Notes under the pieces: model-generated
The model's input: the letters and a program-made list of their open reading frames with translations, nothing else
What the model was told of the DNA's origin: nothing
Databases searched by the model: none
Source: SZUA-265 sp965651905
GTDB taxonomy: Bacteria > Myxococcota_A > Polyangia > Polyangiales > Polyangiaceae
Assembly: GCA_965651905.1 (NCBI GenBank)
Contig: CBFGUG010000035.1
Location: 1 to 64,000 of the forward strand
Direction of reading: 5' to 3'
DNA: 64,000 nucleotides
In this document: piece by piece, positions 35,893-44,574 of the stretch
Layout of the letters: each line of letters starts with the position of its first letter
Numbering within the stretch: the stretch's first letter is position 1
Program-made: the position numbers and the translations under genes

Positions 35893-37087
35893 GGTGCCAA
35901 ACTTCCCGAGCCTCGCGAGGTTCGCGAGCTTCGTGGTCGGTGCGCTCCTACTGGTTGGGTCGACCAATGGTTGCAAGTGTACGGACGGAAACTCGGGTCA
36001 AAGTGCTGTAGATGCGGCAGCTCCCGAACCCGAGCTGCTGCCGTTGATCGAGCCGACCTCCAATGCTCCCCCGACTCCCAAGGGCATGGCATGGATCCCG
36101 ACGGGCGCGCTCGTGGCGGGGACACCCCCAGAAAACGTGCCGCGCAAGGCGGATCGCGAGATGCGCGGCGAACAAGTGATCTTGGAAGGCTTCTTCATCG
36201 ACAAGTTCGCGTTTCCCAACGAAGAGGGGGCGATACCCAGGACCGATCTGACGTTGGACGAAGCGCGCCGCGAGTGTGAACGATTGGACAAGCGCCTGTG
36301 CAGCGAGCTCGAATGGGAGCGTGCGTGCAAGGGGCCGAAAAATAACACCTACGAGTATGGCATGCTCTACCAGCCTGAACTGTGCCGAACAGGCTCTTCC
36401 GCACGAACCTTTCCGAGTGGCTACCTGTTCTCCTGTAGCAGTGATTTTGGCGTCCACGACATGCACGGCAGTATCTGGGAGTGGACGGAAAGTGCATGGG
36501 GGCGAGGCAGCACTGGCAAGCAGGTGGCAGTACGCGGCGGAAACGGCGCGAACGGCGAAGTGGTTGGGCGTTGCGCGAACGCGGAACCCCGAGACCCGAG
36601 CGAGAGTAGTCCCACACTCGGGTTTCGCTGTTGTTCGGGGCCCCGCAACGAACACGAGGTGTCAGTGGAGGTCAAGACTGGACCCCCGCTGCGTCTGATT
36701 AACATCCCTGATCGCAAGCTGATGCGCAGCCTGGATCAGCAACTGCCCAAGGAAGTCGCCGAGGCGATGAAGTTGCGCGGGCTTTTTCGCATGGTTCGCC
36801 TGTGGGAGTGGCGACCGCTCGGCAACGAAGATCTGTTGCTTGCGGGTGGCTGCGCGGGTATCCCGCCGAATCGCGAATGTGGCGTGCTCGTGGTGCGTCG
36901 CACGTTGGGGCGTTTGGACGTGCTCGGTTGGGTGAGCAGTGGCCACTTCATTCCGACGATCAAGTTGGAAGCTAGTCCGCGCAAGGTGTGGGTGTATGGC
37001 GGGGACAAGCAGTCGCACTATCGAAAGGCCGTGACCTTCGATTGGGGGCGCATCGCCGTCGCCCCTCCCCATCGCAACGTGAAGTAG
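35885..37087 (+). CDS. Lipoprotein with FGE/SUMF1-like fold
   Basis: A 400-residue lipoprotein with signal peptide and lipobox-like TNGC (Cys near residue 31). An FGE-sulfatase (SUMF1) domain (about 65-265) shows RLPTEAEWE-type sequence (KRLCSELEWERACKGP), HDMHGSIWEWTES and the end motif LGFRCCSG. The first catalytic Cys of formylglycine-generating enzymes appears absent (E at that spot) while the second (RCANA) is kept, so it is probably a non-enzymatic or different FGE-fold member. A second C-terminal domain (about 270-400) is unrecognised. Its start overlaps the regulator by 8 bp. Confidence 0.85.
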   Translation: MSEVPNFPSLARFASFVVGALLLVGSTNGCKCTDGNSGQSAVDAAAPEPELLPLIEPTSNAPPTPKGMAWIPTGALVAGTPPENVPRKADREMRGEQVILEGFFIDKFAFPNEEGAIPRTDLTLDEARRECERLDKRLCSELEWERACKGPKNNTYEYGMLYQPELCRTGSSARTFPSGYLFSCSSDFGVHDMHGSIWEWTESAWGRGSTGKQVAVRGGNGANGEVVGRCANAEPRDPSESSPTLGFRCCSGPRNEHEVSVEVKTGPPLRLINIPDRKLMRSLDQQLPKEVAEAMKLRGLFRMVRLWEWRPLGNEDLLLAGGCAGIPPNRECGVLVVRRTLGRLDVLGWVSSGHFIPTIKLEASPRKVWVYGGDKQSHYRKAVTFDWGRIAVAPPHRNVK

Positions 37088-37148
37088 ACGGACGCAAGCG
37101 TGTAGGAACGAGGGAGGCGTGCGCAAGCGTTCCGATTCGCCAGACCTC

Positions 37149-37628
37149 TCAGCGTACCGCGCAGAGTTTTTCGATTCTATCTACGCTCACCTCGTAGGTC
37201 GCGCGGTGCTTACCGATGTTTCTCCTCGACTGGCTGAGCGTGCGCGAGGCGTCACTCTTCGCGCCTGCGCTCGTGCCTTCGGGAGCGTCGAGCTCGCGCA
37301 GGTGTTGCTCGTAACGTTCAGTCTCACGCGCCATGGTTCGCAGTGATGAGCGGTACGCCTCCACAGCAGACGACAGGTCACGGTGCTTGGACAGGTCTAT
37401 CGTGCCGAGATGAACGTCGAGCTCTCGATAGAGTTGGCTGATCGTCGCGTACGCGTCAGCTCCGAGCTGCTGGTCCTCCGAGCCGTACACATCCGCGATC
37501 TGACTCAAAGCAGCGTTCGTACCATCGGTGATTTCCGCGCACGTCGATATGCGAGACAAGCTCTGACAACTGGTGACGAGCAGGTAGCTGGCGGCAAACG
37601 CCGTGCGGAGTTGATCGAGCTTCGCCAC
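37149..37628 (-). CDS. Small putative lipoprotein, helical
   Basis: A 159-residue protein. The N-terminal 21 residues resemble a signal peptide with the lipobox-like sequence LVTSC. The remainder is predicted helical and polar (AYRSSLRTMARETERYEQHLREL). It is convergent with the FGE-fold lipoprotein gene, 61 bp apart. Composition and codon bias support a real gene; the lipobox is weak, so it may instead be cytoplasmic. No family recognised. Confidence 0.6.
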   Translation of the reverse strand: MAKLDQLRTAFAASYLLVTSCQSLSRISTCAEITDGTNAALSQIADVYGSEDQQLGADAYATISQLYRELDVHLGTIDLSKHRDLSSAVEAYRSSLRTMARETERYEQHLRELDAPEGTSAGAKSDASRTLSQSRRNIGKHRATYEVSVDRIEKLCAVR

Positions 37629-38212
37629 GCCGGGTTTCTATCGACATAATCCGCTGCTGAGAAGACGTGGCAGACGCCTAGCTATCTGAGGGCTGAGCCG
37701 ACGACGCAGTCGCGCTGGTCCCGCCGAATTCGCGACGGGAGACTCTTGCCACGGCCTGCTAGCCCAAACGCCCCTCGGATCGCTGAATTTTCGCAGAACT
37801 GGGCCAGGCGCGCACGAGCGACATTCCACTCGCGCCCGCGTAGGCAGCAAGCGCGAGTCCCAGAGCAGCTCGATCGCACGGTCCCTACCGCGACGGCTCG
37901 ACATTGGACTCGCGGGCCAGGGAGCGTTGCGGTGGCAGCACAAACGATTCGAATCCGTTCTGTTCGCCGCTGGCGCCTACTGGGGCGCCGGGTGTGCGCA
38001 GATGACTCACGGCGTCCAAGAAAGTGTCAATTAATTCGCGACACGCAGACTGAAGGCATGTGTGTGTCGTCGTGCGCCCGACGGGTGCGGAAAGTGAGTG
38101 GCGCCCACGGCATCTGCCGCGCGAGCACACGTGTGGCCTCGACGTACTCCGTTCAGGGGGGCGACACTGCTACGTGGCGTACCGACCTGGGGCGCTCTAT
38201 GTTTGAGACGTC
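37629..38212. other. Intergenic region without recognisable features
   Basis: This 584-bp stretch has only short open frames on both strands, none with a signal peptide, conserved motif or good ribosome binding site. It contains an ATTCGAAT palindrome near 37946-37953 that resembles a tRNA T-loop, but no matching acceptor or anticodon arms. Promoter elements for the downstream zinc-ribbon gene probably lie at its end; none is clear. Confidence 0.4.
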
Positions 38213-40360
38213 ATGCCATTTACCGTTCAGTGCTCGTCTTGCCGCTCTAGATTCGCGTTGCCAGACGCAGTGTTCACCAGTCGCATTGCTGGCAAAGTCA
38301 TGGACTTGCCGTGCAAACATTGCAAGGAGCCGATTCGCGTAGATGGTACGAAGCCTGATGCTCTGACGTCTACGTCGAGTGAGGACCTTTCTGCCCTGGA
38401 AAGGGCTCGCCAAGAAGCGATTAGCCAGCGCGCCGCATCGGGTGCAACCGCAGCGACGAGCTACAGTGAAACCGACTTGCCGAGCGTGCGTGACGCAGCA
38501 ACGCCAGCCCGTTCCAACGCAACGATCGGCGCTCCAGGGAGTCCTGGGTTGTCGAGCGCACTGTCTGCGACGGGGCGTAGTTCGTCCAGTGGCACTACTC
38601 GAGTCGTCGTCGGTAAGATCTCCAATGGGAGCAAGATGCGAGTTCCGTTGCCGGGCGGAGCAAAACCCAAACTGGCGCGGACTGCTTCAGCTGGCTTGTC
38701 GCCGTCGACGTCGTCCGAGTCGAAGGCTGCAGATGCCGATGACTTCGACCTGCCCACACAGGTCACACCGCGGCCGTTGCGTGCTGCGGGGAAACTGCCT
38801 GAGCGCGGCTCCAGTGCATTCAAGGCCACGATGATGGGCGTGGCGCCCCCACCTAGCCCAACCAAGTTGGGGGCATCCAGTCTGAGTAGCTCGTCGCAGT
38901 CCATGGAGACGAAAGCCGTCAGCACGACGGGCGCGAGTTCGGAACTCGCCGCCGCCAAAACGGCTGGGTTGACGTCTGCTGAGCAACCAGTGCCGCGTCC
39001 CGATCACGGAAGAGTGGAAGCGCCGAAGCGCGGGCGCAACAAGGTCGCCCAAGGGACCATGCTCGGTCTGGCGCCCGCTCCACCCCACAGCGGAGAGCTC
39101 GAAGCAGTGGGCTTCGACGCTGCGGAAGATCCGGCAGCCTACGCCGCGAAAGCGCTCGAGGCTGCGTCGAACGAGCTGGACGCCGAAGGCAGTGATGGCA
39201 TCCCGCGTGAGTCCGCTACCGATCTGAGCATGGAGATCGAAGAAGAAGACGACGACGTCTTCGGCGAGGAGGAGCCTACGTTGGCGGGTGGGGCCAGCGA
39301 CCTGGCAGCGTTCACTGCCGACGATGAAACGCGAGTCGAACCGCTCAACGCCACGAGTGGCTTCCAAAGCGATCCCGTTTCCGCACCTGGCGAAGGATGG
39401 TCGGGAAATCACGGAGAAGCGCTGCAGTCGAGCGCAGCCGAGCCGACCGCCCTAGGCGGGGATCATCTGCAGTCCGACGAGACCCCCGACTGGGATAGTG
39501 CGGACTCGGACGTTTCTCGTCAGATTTCACAATCGTTGCCGGGGCGCGAGCCAGCACCCCGCAAGAAGGGGCGTTGGTTACTTGCTGCGCTGGTCAGCCT
39601 GGTCGGTGGTGTGGCCGTCGTCGGGTTGCTGATTGTACAGGGGCACGTCGGGTTGCCGCCGCAGGTTCATGCCAAACTTGCGGAGCTGTCGCCTGATTTG
39701 GCCGCGCGAATCGGTACTTCGTCAGCCAGTGAGTTGTCCGCCTCCCAAGCGGCAGGTCCAGTTGCCGCGCATGGATCTGCCGAGCCTCCGACGCCGAGGC
39801 CCGCGGCGAATCAGCCCACGGAATCAGTCAACGCTGACCAAGGAGCGGCCGCCGACGCGCCCCACGCCGACGCGCCCAAAGCGATACAAGACCCTGCCGC
39901 CCCGGAGTCCGAGGCAAAGAGTGCGGAGTCCGCGAAGGCAGAGCCAGCGAAGGCAGAGCCAGCGAGGGACGAACCAGCGAAGGCAGAGCCAGCAAGGGAT
40001 GAACCAGCGAAGGCAAAGCCCGCGAAAGCGGAAGTTCGAGCGAACGACGACGACGATGCGTTTCTGGCTAGTGCCATCGACGAAGTGCCTGATGGAGTCC
40101 GTCTGGGTACCGTCCAAGACCGCCTGTATCGCGCGAAAAAACGCGCAGAGAAGTGCCATCTCAGCGGTCGCGCCGTGGGTGAGGCCGAGGTCGTCGTCAC
40201 GTTTGCCCCGAATGGGCGCGTTCAGTCGAGCGTGGTCAAAGGTGAACCCATCGCAAGCGCCCCCGTGGCAGCCTGCATCCGAGCGAACATGGACGCGGTG
40301 TTGATCCCAGAGTTCGAAGGGGAACCTTTCACGGTTTCACAGTCCGTCACACTGGACTGA
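38213..40360 (+). CDS. Zinc-ribbon membrane protein with TonB-like C-terminal domain (AgmX/GltJ-like layout)
   Basis: A 715-residue protein. Residues 7-37 form a zinc ribbon (C7, C10, C34, C37). A long disordered Ser/Ala/Thr/Glu-rich region (about 50-450) includes acidic patches. One transmembrane helix (about 452-477) is followed by a Pro/Ala/Lys/Glu-rich periplasmic stretch with an EPAKAEPARD repeat. The C-terminal domain (about 625-715) with DRLYRAKKRAEKCHLSGRA and VVVTFAPNGRVQSSVVKG resembles TonB or the AgmX/PglI C-terminal domain. This layout matches myxobacterial GltJ/AgmX gliding proteins, though no GYF domain is visible and no gliding genes are adjacent. Confidence 0.82.
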   Translation: MPFTVQCSSCRSRFALPDAVFTSRIAGKVMDLPCKHCKEPIRVDGTKPDALTSTSSEDLSALERARQEAISQRAASGATAATSYSETDLPSVRDAATPARSNATIGAPGSPGLSSALSATGRSSSSGTTRVVVGKISNGSKMRVPLPGGAKPKLARTASAGLSPSTSSESKAADADDFDLPTQVTPRPLRAAGKLPERGSSAFKATMMGVAPPPSPTKLGASSLSSSSQSMETKAVSTTGASSELAAAKTAGLTSAEQPVPRPDHGRVEAPKRGRNKVAQGTMLGLAPAPPHSGELEAVGFDAAEDPAAYAAKALEAASNELDAEGSDGIPRESATDLSMEIEEEDDDVFGEEEPTLAGGASDLAAFTADDETRVEPLNATSGFQSDPVSAPGEGWSGNHGEALQSSAAEPTALGGDHLQSDETPDWDSADSDVSRQISQSLPGREPAPRKKGRWLLAALVSLVGGVAVVGLLIVQGHVGLPPQVHAKLAELSPDLAARIGTSSASELSASQAAGPVAAHGSAEPPTPRPAANQPTESVNADQGAAADAPHADAPKAIQDPAAPESEAKSAESAKAEPAKAEPARDEPAKAEPARDEPAKAKPAKAEVRANDDDDAFLASAIDEVPDGVRLGTVQDRLYRAKKRAEKCHLSGRAVGEAEVVVTFAPNGRVQSSVVKGEPIASAPVAACIRANMDAVLIPEFEGEPFTVSQSVTLD
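39929..40027. repeat. 15-bp imperfect tandem repeats encoding EPAKA / EPARD units
   Basis: About six to seven imperfect 15-bp units of the type GCGAAGGCAGAGCCA encode alternating EPAKA and EPARD pentapeptides in the periplasmic linker of the zinc-ribbon membrane protein. A 30-bp higher-order repeat is also visible. The frame is retained throughout. Confidence 0.7.
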
Positions 40361-41000
40361 CGAGCAACGCGTCGGCCGTCCCGTGGCACGCGCACAGCAG
40401 ATGTCCTGTAGTAGGTAAACAGGCCCAAGCCTGCCTAACGCAACGTTCCCGTCCGCAGGCGGTCGCTGACTCCCGGCACAACCCAGCCCCCTCGCGCAAA
40501 AGGCACGTCGAGACGCCTACGTGTTCTCGCGTCGCGTCGGTGAAGCGCCAGCGGTCAGACGTGGCTCGGCGGCTTTGGCTCGCGCGGGGTGGGTGACCGC
40601 GATTCGGCGCTGCACGACGACCCGACGTTGCCCGACGCTGAAGCAGACGAGCTGAAGCTCTCGAAACCCAGTCTGGGATGAATTACGTTAGTAATCTCAG
40701 TGAGTTATGGCATTGTTGTCGCGGGTAGCAGCGAGTGCTCAGCAGCGAAGCGCTCGGTAGTGGATCGTCGGTCACCCAGGAAAGTCCGACGTGACAGAGA
40801 CCCTCAGTTCGCAGTGAGTCCTGCACTCGCACCACGCGCGTACGTCTCGGACTGCAGTTTTGAACCTGGCCGCAACGAGTCGGATCGGCCTTGGGATGCA
40901 GTGGATCGCTGTCCCTTTCGTTGGTTCCTGACTCGTCGTAAGTTTCCGGGCGCGATCGGGTAGTCGCTGCGTCCCCAAGCGGGCGGAGTATAACGGCGAC
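40361..41000. other. Intergenic region with small palindromes only
   Basis: This 640-bp gap separates the zinc-ribbon and GH8 genes. A weak hairpin (CAGGC-CCAA-GCCTG, 40420-40433) lies soon after the zinc-ribbon stop and could be a poor terminator. A palindrome ATTAC-GTTA-GTAAT is at 40682-40695. Short open frames lack coding signs. The GH8 promoter should be near 40900-40990; no clear consensus is seen. Confidence 0.4.
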
Positions 41001-42698
41001 GTGTCGTTTAGTTCCCATCGCCGTTCGCATCGATCGCCTTCAAACCGCGGAAACCTCGGGCATGCAGCTCGGGCAGTGCGCGCTGCATTGACACCAGGTT
41101 GCCGCCTTGCCGTATGCGTGGCTGTGCTGGGCACAGTCGCGTGTTCGTCGTCGTCCGACGAACCACAAACGATCTCCGAGGGGGCATCGAATGGTGCGAA
41201 CCCACCGCTGACGGGCTTACAAACTACCGACGACGGCTCTGCGGCAGGTGGTGCGGGGACTGGTGGCGCCAACACGTCGGGCTCCGCCGCGTCCTCGGGC
41301 GCCTCCCCGAGTGGCGCGGACGATCCCGCTGCGGGAGGCTCGGGCACGAGTGGTACGGGAGTTCTGCCCGTGCCTACGGGAGACGGTTCGACCAGTGGTC
41401 AGCCCGACGACGGTACAGTTGGCGACGATGCAACGAGTGACGACAGTCAGGGCACCGACTCCGACGATCCCGCGGACGACCAAGGCAGCGTCTCCGAACC
41501 CGAGGTCGTACCACAGATCCCGCTCGGACCAACGCCAGCGGACGGAAACGCCAACTTCCCGTTCCCCCAAAACCGTGAGTTGCCCAACTGCGGGATGCCG
41601 ACGAACATCAACAACGACGACGTGATGGCGGCGTACGAAGCCTGGCGAGCCGCCACGGTCACCACCAGCGGTGCTGGCGACAATGCGTACCGCATCCAAC
41701 GTCTGCCCTCGGATCCGATGATCGCGAACGAGACCAACGATACGGTCTCCGAGGGGATCGCGTACGGTCTGCTGATCGCGGTCTACATGAACGACCAAGA
41801 TTTGTTCGACGGGCTGTGGCGCTACGAGCAGCGTTTTTTGGATGCTCAAGGACTGATGCATTGGCACATCAACGCGGCTGGCACTGAAGTGGTCGGACAA
41901 GGCGCCGCGTCGGATGCCGATGAAGACATGGCTTGGGCCATGATCATGGCTGACCGTCAGTGGGGCGGCGGGGGGACCCTCGGGGGGAACTACATCGACA
42001 TCGCGCGTGATCTCATCGATAAGATGTGGGCTCACGAGGTGTTGGACGGCAAGTTGTTCTTACCCGGCGATCAATTCGGTGATTGGGGCACGATCAACGT
42101 GTCCTATTTCACGCCGAATTACTTTCGCTTGTTCGGTGAGGTGTCGGGGAACCCTGGCTGGAACGACGTGGTCGTGACGAGTTACGACGCCCTCGAGGCG
42201 ACGATGAAACCCGAATACGGTAACCAGGACAACGGCCTGGTGCCCGCATGGTCGGCTGCTGACGGAACACCCAACGGGGGCGCGTGGGGGCCCGACCGCA
42301 TGTCCCCCACCCACCACCAGTACGATTCGTGCCGAACGCCGTTTCGTATCGGGCTCGACTACTGCTTCAACGCGGAGCCTCGCTCCAAGAGCTACGTGGA
42401 CAAGATTACCTCATTCTACGCGGGCCTGAGTGTGGACGGAATGACGGATGGTTACGACCTGAACGGTCAGGCTCGCCCGCAGTTCGGGGGGTTGTCTGCA
42501 GCTTTCGTCGGTCCCGCGGCTGTTGGAGCCATGAGCGACCCAGCTCTGTACCAGCAATTCCTCGACGACGCATACGATCGGTTGAAGACTCTGAATTTGC
42601 TGGTGGGGGGCGAGTACTACGACCGATCGTGGACCGTCATCTCGCTGTTGATGCTCACGGGTAACTTCCTCGACTACACCAAGATAGAGCCGCTGTGA
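41001..42698 (+). CDS. Glycoside hydrolase family 8 lipoprotein (endo-beta-glucanase type)
   Basis: A 565-residue secreted enzyme. A long N-terminal segment ends in TVACSSSS, a possible lipobox with weak -3 residue. A Gly/Ser/Asp/Thr-rich linker of about 120 residues follows. The GH8 catalytic domain (about 190-565) has the general acid E251 in TVSEGIAYG, the family signature ASDADEDMAWA (D305) and a later YDSCRTPFRIGLDY. GH8 enzymes cleave beta-1,4 glucans, chitosan or related polymers. No cellulose synthesis genes lie nearby, so it is probably for polymer degradation or cell-surface remodelling. GTG start. Confidence 0.93.
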   Translation: MSFSSHRRSHRSPSNRGNLGHAARAVRAALTPGCRLAVCVAVLGTVACSSSSDEPQTISEGASNGANPPLTGLQTTDDGSAAGGAGTGGANTSGSAASSGASPSGADDPAAGGSGTSGTGVLPVPTGDGSTSGQPDDGTVGDDATSDDSQGTDSDDPADDQGSVSEPEVVPQIPLGPTPADGNANFPFPQNRELPNCGMPTNINNDDVMAAYEAWRAATVTTSGAGDNAYRIQRLPSDPMIANETNDTVSEGIAYGLLIAVYMNDQDLFDGLWRYEQRFLDAQGLMHWHINAAGTEVVGQGAASDADEDMAWAMIMADRQWGGGGTLGGNYIDIARDLIDKMWAHEVLDGKLFLPGDQFGDWGTINVSYFTPNYFRLFGEVSGNPGWNDVVVTSYDALEATMKPEYGNQDNGLVPAWSAADGTPNGGAWGPDRMSPTHHQYDSCRTPFRIGLDYCFNAEPRSKSYVDKITSFYAGLSVDGMTDGYDLNGQARPQFGGLSAAFVGPAAVGAMSDPALYQQFLDDAYDRLKTLNLLVGGEYYDRSWTVISLLMLTGNFLDYTKIEPL

Positions 42699-42784
42699 GC
42701 TTGGTGTGCGGGGTGATGCGACCTTCGTCTCGATAGAACCCAGTGTTACCAACGCTAGTCGCGCGCTCGTCGGACCTCGGGCGC

Positions 42785-44026
42785 TCAGTCGTCCCAGGTT
42801 TGCAGTAGCTCCTGCTTCTCGTAGTCGAACAGTTGGAGTAGGCGTTTGCCTCCAGCCAGCACCCAGGGGCGGCCCTGGAGCAGACAAACGTCGCGGTTGT
42901 CGTGGTCGTCTAGGGCCGAACTCGGCGTGTCCGTTTGCTGCGCGGTCACGTCGCTCGAAAGGGGGAGCGTCATGGGGAGTTCTAGCCGCGCGACGGTTTC
43001 GTCGCCTCGAATGACGGACAAGTGCCAGTCGACCTGTGACCCTGTTTGAGACACACTGACGATGGCCAGACGCTCCCCATCGACGTCGACGGCGTAAGGC
43101 ACGCCATCGACTCGGTGGGAGCGGCGCAGGGGTTCGCCGCGCGACTGTTCGAACAACTTCAGCTCCCCCGCGTCACTACTCACCCAGTAGCGGTCGAGCC
43201 TGGCCGCCGGCCAGACCCCGTTGAGCGCCCCCAGCAAAGCGGGCGGTGGCGACTCGCGCGTGGCGTTACCCTCGAGTTGCAGCAGGCCGCGTTCTGTCGT
43301 GTAGAAAGGGGAGCCGTCGGCGAGCAGCGTGAAATGGCGGCGGTCGAAGTCTGGGAGGTTGCGCACTTGGCCGAAGGTGACGCTGCGATCTGCATCGACC
43401 AACGTGTAATAGTGTAAATCTGGGTCACGCAAGTAGCGAACCCAGAAACTGTCGATGTCTTGGGGGTCGGCCCAGGCTTGAAGCGGCCCGAGTAGTGGTA
43501 TTCGCGCGAAGCGAGGCGCTTGCTTCTGCCCGCGATAGTAGCGCACGACTTCGTGTTTCCCCACGACCAGAGTGCTGTCCCCCGACAGTGCCAGCGCGCA
43601 TTGCGGTTCGGCCAGGTCGATGCGCGCCAAACGTTTTCTGAGCGAAGTAGAGAACGCGTCGAATCCCGTCTCGGTCAGGCGCACGAACCCCAGCTTTCCA
43701 CACGCCAACACTTGTGGGGGGATATCAGGAGCGACCTTGGGCGAGATCATCTCTGGTAACATTGGAGCTTGCTCACTGGGGATCGGTGAGCGTTCACCAG
43801 AGGCGACGGGCTCCGACTCGGGAGAACGTTCGATGGTAGCGTCAAGTGACGGAGAGACCGCGCCTAGTTCGGGTACGGCAGTGCCCGTCGGAGCTGGTCC
43901 CGCCTCGTTGGACTCGCAAGCCGTGCTGGTGAGGGGCGCGAGCACGCCCAGGTAGAACGGCAACGTGCGCGCAGCCAAGCGTCCCGCCCGGCAGCTCGAG
44001 TTACGGAGACGGCGGCGGCGAGTCAT
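42785..44026 (-). CDS. Hypothetical lipoprotein
   Basis: A 413-residue protein with an Arg-rich N-terminus, a hydrophobic segment and lipobox-like TSTAC (Cys near residue 37). A Pro/Ser/Glu-rich linker (about 40-100) leads to a beta-rich domain with short repeating strands (VVGKHEVVRYYRGQ, FTLLADGSPFYTTERGLLQL, VLAGGKRLLQLFDYE), perhaps a beta-propeller. It follows folA by 19 bp on the same strand, so it may be in the thyA-folA transcription unit. Function unknown. Confidence 0.72.
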   Translation of the reverse strand: MTRRRRLRNSSCRAGRLAARTLPFYLGVLAPLTSTACESNEAGPAPTGTAVPELGAVSPSLDATIERSPESEPVASGERSPIPSEQAPMLPEMISPKVAPDIPPQVLACGKLGFVRLTETGFDAFSTSLRKRLARIDLAEPQCALALSGDSTLVVGKHEVVRYYRGQKQAPRFARIPLLGPLQAWADPQDIDSFWVRYLRDPDLHYYTLVDADRSVTFGQVRNLPDFDRRHFTLLADGSPFYTTERGLLQLEGNATRESPPPALLGALNGVWPAARLDRYWVSSDAGELKLFEQSRGEPLRRSHRVDGVPYAVDVDGERLAIVSVSQTGSQVDWHLSVIRGDETVARLELPMTLPLSSDVTAQQTDTPSSALDDHDNRDVCLLQGRPWVLAGGKRLLQLFDYEKQELLQTWDD

Positions 44027-44045
44027 CGTCGGTGAGCCCTCGGGC

Positions 44046-44567
44046 TCAGCCTCGCGCGGGCAACGGCTTCGGGGGCGAACGTCGCTGGAGCGCTTCGATC
44101 ACGAAGGCATGCTGGTTACGTTCGTTCGCCTCTTGGGTGCGCAGCTCTTGGGCGTCCCATTCGCTTTCGTCAAACTCAGGGAACAGGGTGTCGCCAGGCA
44201 CGTCGGCCAGCACCCGAGTGCGGTAGTAGGTGTGGGCGTAAGGTAACGCCAGAGCGTAAATCTCTGCGCCGCCGATCACGAAGGCTTCGCTCTCGCCCAA
44301 CGACTCCGCGAGGTTCAGCGCTTGCTCCACGCTGCTACAGACTCGTGCGCCCTCGGCTACATACTCGGGGTTTCGGGTGACCACGATGTTGGGGCGTTTG
44401 GGCAGGGCGCCGCCCATGGCCTCGAAGTTCTTGCGCCCCGTGATCACGACGTGTCCTCGCGTGGACTCGCGGAAGAACTTCATGTCGTCCTGGATCTTCC
44501 ACGGCAGATCGTTGTCCCTGCCGATCACGCGATTGGCCGCTACTGCCGCAATCAGGCTGATCTTCAT
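44046..44567 (-). CDS. folA: Dihydrofolate reductase
   Basis: A 173-residue type I DHFR, reducing 7,8-dihydrofolate to tetrahydrofolate with NADPH. The N-terminus has SLIAAVAANRVIGRDNDLPWKIQDDMKFFRE; the substrate-contacting acid corresponds to D26 or D27 near the PWK motif. HVVITGRKNFE and the NADPH-binding FVIGGAEIYALAL are also present. It lies 7 bp after thyA, the usual pairing since ThyA makes dihydrofolate. Confidence 0.97.
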   Translation of the reverse strand: MKISLIAAVAANRVIGRDNDLPWKIQDDMKFFRESTRGHVVITGRKNFEAMGGALPKRPNIVVTRNPEYVAEGARVCSSVEQALNLAESLGESEAFVIGGAEIYALALPYAHTYYRTRVLADVPGDTLFPEFDESEWDAQELRTQEANERNQHAFVIEALQRRSPPKPLPARG

Positions 44568-44574
44568 AGCGGCC

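Noticed and set aside
37940..37960. ATTCGAAT palindrome resembling a tRNA T-loop
   Set aside because: No complementary acceptor stem, anticodon arm or CCA region at the right distances on either strand.
40420..40433. Short hairpin CAGGC-CCAA-GCCTG as a terminator
   Set aside because: Only a 5-bp stem and no T-tract on either strand.
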